The notes under the pieces: model-generated
Seen by the model: only the letters and a program-made list of their open reading frames with translations
What the model was told of the DNA's origin: nothing
The model's database searches: none
Shown: in pieces, positions 14,522 to 16,141 of the stretch
Layout of the letters: every line of letters begins with the position of its first letter
Position numbering within the stretch: the first letter of the stretch is position 1
Position numbers and translations under genes: made by a program
NCBI GenBank assembly: GCA_944372725.1
Contig: CALWAA010000005.1
Coordinates: 1 to 16,141 of the forward strand
Source of the DNA: an uncultured Bacilli bacterium
GTDB taxonomy: Bacteria; Bacillota_I; Bacilli_A; RF39; UBA660
Direction: 5' to 3'
DNA length: 16,141 nucleotides

Positions 14522-15767
14522 AATTATTTTCTTTTAATATTTCAATAGCTTTATGCATCTTCATATCATATTTAACGATATCTAAAGAGCCATAAGCTTT
14601 AAGTAGTTCTTCTTCAGTAATACCATAGTTTTCAGCCATTTCTTTAGATTTAGCTTGCACTTCTTCCTCAGAAAAATCAATTTTTTCAGCATCAGCTATA
14701 GCTTCTAGTAAATAACGATATTTAATTCTCTTTGTAGCTTCTGGTTCCATTTGCTCATGTAATTTTTCATGAGTCATACCTGTAATAGCCATATAATCAT
14801 CTAATTTAATGCCTTGCATTTTAAGTTGGTCTTCAAATTGATGAATCATTCTATGAACTTCCTCATCAATGATTTCAGGGTTAATTTCAACTTTCATATT
14901 GCTACTAGCTTTATCTAAGCATTTTTCAACAAATTCATCATCAATTTCAGCATTTTTACGTTCAAGCAATACTTTTTCAACTTCGTTTAAGAATTCTTCT
15001 TCGGTTTTAATATTATCATAACCTAAATCTTGATAGAAATCTTCATTCAACTCTGGAATAATTCTTTGTTTAATTTCTCTTACTGTAACATTAAATTTAA
15101 CTTCTTTTCCTTTAAGGTCTGCTACATAATCATCAGGGAATTTCAAATTTAATTCTTTTGTTTCCCCGATTTTCATTCCAGCGACACCTTCTTCAAACCC
15201 TGGAATAAATGTATGTGAACCAATTTCCAATGGATAATTTTCACCCTTACCGCCATCTAAAGATTTGCCATCAACAAAGCCTTCGAAGTCAATTACAGCC
15301 GTATCGCCAACTTCCACAACACCATCTTCTTTTGGTGCAATTTCAGCAAATTGGTCACGAATTCTTTTTACTTCCGCATCAATTTCTTCCTTAGATACTT
15401 TAGCTTTTTCTTTCTTTAAACCTAATTTCTTGTATTCTCCTAAAGTAACTTCTGGTTTGCTAATAATTGTAAACATAAAAGTTACTTTATTTTCATTAAT
15501 TTCCTTAATATCAAGTTTAGGTTCTACAACAGGCATAGCCTTTGCTTCTTCTAATGCTTTACTATAAGCTTCATCCATCACAAAATCAACAGCATCCATG
15601 AATAAAGATTCTAATCCAAAATTCTTTATATAAATTTCTTTTGGAGCAGTACCTTTTCTAAAACCATCAATTGTAACTTCTTTATTTTTTTTCTTAAAAG
15701 ATTTGTCCAAAGCTTTTTGCCAATCTTCACCTTCAATAGTAATTGTAATTTCTTTTACGTTTTTCAT
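14520..15767 (-). CDS. tig: Trigger factor (ribosome-associated chaperone and peptidyl-prolyl isomerase)
   Basis: Trigger factor docks at the ribosome exit tunnel and helps new proteins fold. The 415-residue protein has the ribosome-binding signature GFRKGTAPKE (residues 35-44; usual form GFRxGxxP), an FKBP-type isomerase domain at about 150-235 (GDTAVIDFEGFVDG, then SHTFIPGFEEGVAGMKIGE) and the helical C-terminal chaperone arms. The N-terminus is about ten residues shorter than in B. subtilis, but AAAGGATG before ATG 15767 supports this start. It has its own promoter and terminator, so it is a single-gene unit. Confidence 0.96.
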   Translation of the reverse strand: MKNVKEITITIEGEDWQKALDKSFKKKNKEVTIDGFRKGTAPKEIYIKNFGLESLFMDAVDFVMDEAYSKALEEAKAMPVVEPKLDIKEINENKVTFMFTIISKPEVTLGEYKKLGLKKEKAKVSKEEIDAEVKRIRDQFAEIAPKEDGVVEVGDTAVIDFEGFVDGKSLDGGKGENYPLEIGSHTFIPGFEEGVAGMKIGETKELNLKFPDDYVADLKGKEVKFNVTVREIKQRIIPELNEDFYQDLGYDNIKTEEEFLNEVEKVLLERKNAEIDDEFVEKCLDKASSNMKVEINPEIIDEEVHRMIHQFEDQLKMQGIKLDDYMAITGMTHEKLHEQMEPEATKRIKYRYLLEAIADAEKIDFSEEEVQAKSKEMAENYGITEEELLKAYGSLDIVKYDMKMHKAIEILKENN

Positions 15768-15793
15768 TTCTTACATCCTTTCAAACTGGTAAT

Positions 15794-15822
15794 ATTATAC
15801 CTTAATTTACTCTAATTTACAA
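15794..15822 (-). promoter_or_regulatory. tig promoter
   Basis: On the minus strand TTGTAA (15822-15817) and TATAAT (15799-15794) are 17 bp apart, 26 bases before the ATG. Confidence 0.75.
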
Positions 15823-15842
15823 GCATTATTACAACTAGCCTA

Positions 15843-15873
15843 GAAAAAAGAAACATTTTATTGCAATGTTTCT
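15843..15873 (-). terminator. Terminator of the Rpn-like gene
   Basis: On the minus strand AGAAACATT pairs with AATGTTTCT (9 bp). The 7-nt loop begins with the stop codon, and six Ts follow the stem. Confidence 0.85.
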
Positions 15874-16141
15874 ATTTCTTCAATACTTAATCCCGTTACT
15901 TCCATGATATCTTCTATTTTAAAATTCATTTTAAGCATATTTTTAGCAGTCTCTATAATTCCGGCTGTCTTTCCTTGGATTAAGCCTTCTGCTAGTCCTT
16001 CGGCTAAACCTTTGGCTTTACCCTCAGCTAACCCTTCCGCCATTCCTCTTTCTTTCGCATCTCTCTCTACATCATTTATTTTATCATAAATTCCTCTTAC
16101 TTCTTCATCATTTACAAATCTCTCCATAAATGCTAATGCTC
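15858..16141 (-). CDS. C-terminal part of a probable Rpn/PD-(D/E)XK nuclease family protein (5' end outside window)
   Basis: The frame is open through the right edge, so the methionine at 16127 is probably internal: codons beyond it read ALAF before MERFVNDEEVRGIYDK. The visible 94 residues match the C-terminal layout of the Rpn/transposase-like nuclease family: a helical segment, then a run of Gly-x-Ala-Glu units (GMAEGLAEGKAKGLAEGLAEG and on, 15960-16046), then a short helical end (MNFKIEDIMEVTGLSIEEIETL). The PD-(D/E)XK catalytic domain would lie outside the window. These proteins are common in gut Firmicutes and are linked to recombination or mobile DNA. Assignment rests on the repeat-rich tail only. 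Confidence 0.65.
   Translation of the reverse strand, partial: ALAFMERFVNDEEVRGIYDKINDVERDAKERGMAEGLAEGKAKGLAEGLAEGLIQGKTAGIIETAKNMLKMNFKIEDIMEVTGLSIEEIETLQ
15960..16046 (-). repeat. In-gene 12-bp repeat encoding Gly-x-Ala-Glu units
   Basis: About seven tandem, partly degenerate four-codon units (G-M/L-A-E, G-K-A-K, G-L-I-Q, G-K-T-A) lie in the Rpn-like tail. Unit number can change by replication slippage without a frameshift. Confidence 0.7.

Noticed and set aside
15904..16089. Plus-strand frame with many Pro, Ala and Ser residues
   Set aside because: It is the antisense reading of the GxAE repeat, with no ribosome site and no independent support.

Overview
The window is very A+T-rich and carries low-GC Gram-positive genes with strong Firmicutes-type signals: perfect TATAAT boxes and Shine-Dalgarno sequences of the GGGAGG or GGTGAT type. 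Tryptophan is read from TGG, and TGA ends the gene at 5370, so the genetic code looks standard rather than the Mycoplasma code. Peptidoglycan genes (murF, ddl), trigger factor, Lon, MnmA, XerD and a SpoIIM-like protein suggest a Bacilli-related lineage, for example Erysipelotrichales or an RF39-like gut bacterium. That placement is an inference. Apart from the two ends and the plus-strand genes noted below, nearly everything is on the minus strand.

Layout. Bases 1-309 hold the 3' end of a XerD-like tyrosine recombinase. A bidirectional terminator separates it from a minus-strand 42-residue microprotein made almost only of N, R, S, K and E. This is followed by a ZupT-type metal transporter on the plus strand. 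From 1257 to 2307 lies a frameshifted, decaying membrane-protein gene, then about 230 bases of AT-rich non-coding DNA. From 4145 down to 2566 is a two-gene operon: an HTH regulator with a palindromic operator on its own promoter, then a membrane-anchored protein with eight extracytoplasmic cysteines. mnmA and a SpoIIM-like membrane protein follow, each with its own promoter. A divergent 32-residue single-span microprotein comes next, with an unusual 85-bp inverted-repeat element behind it.

From 10956 down to 6288 is a tightly coupled operon, murF-ampS-mutY-ddl. MurF uses the D-Ala-D-Ala made by Ddl, while a peptidase and a DNA-repair glycosylase sit between the two. Upstream are lon, an ATP-grasp gene of the sugar-transfer-associated type, and tig, each with a recognisable promoter. 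The right edge holds the C-terminal part of a probable Rpn/PD-(D/E)XK nuclease-family gene with a Gly-x-Ala-Glu repeat.

No complete new multi-gene system is evident. The most notable items are the two microproteins, the autoregulated HTH/Cys-rich module, the 85-bp inverted repeat, very short predicted mRNA leaders, and terminators that overlap stop codons. No tRNA, rRNA, CRISPR array or intact insertion sequence was seen.
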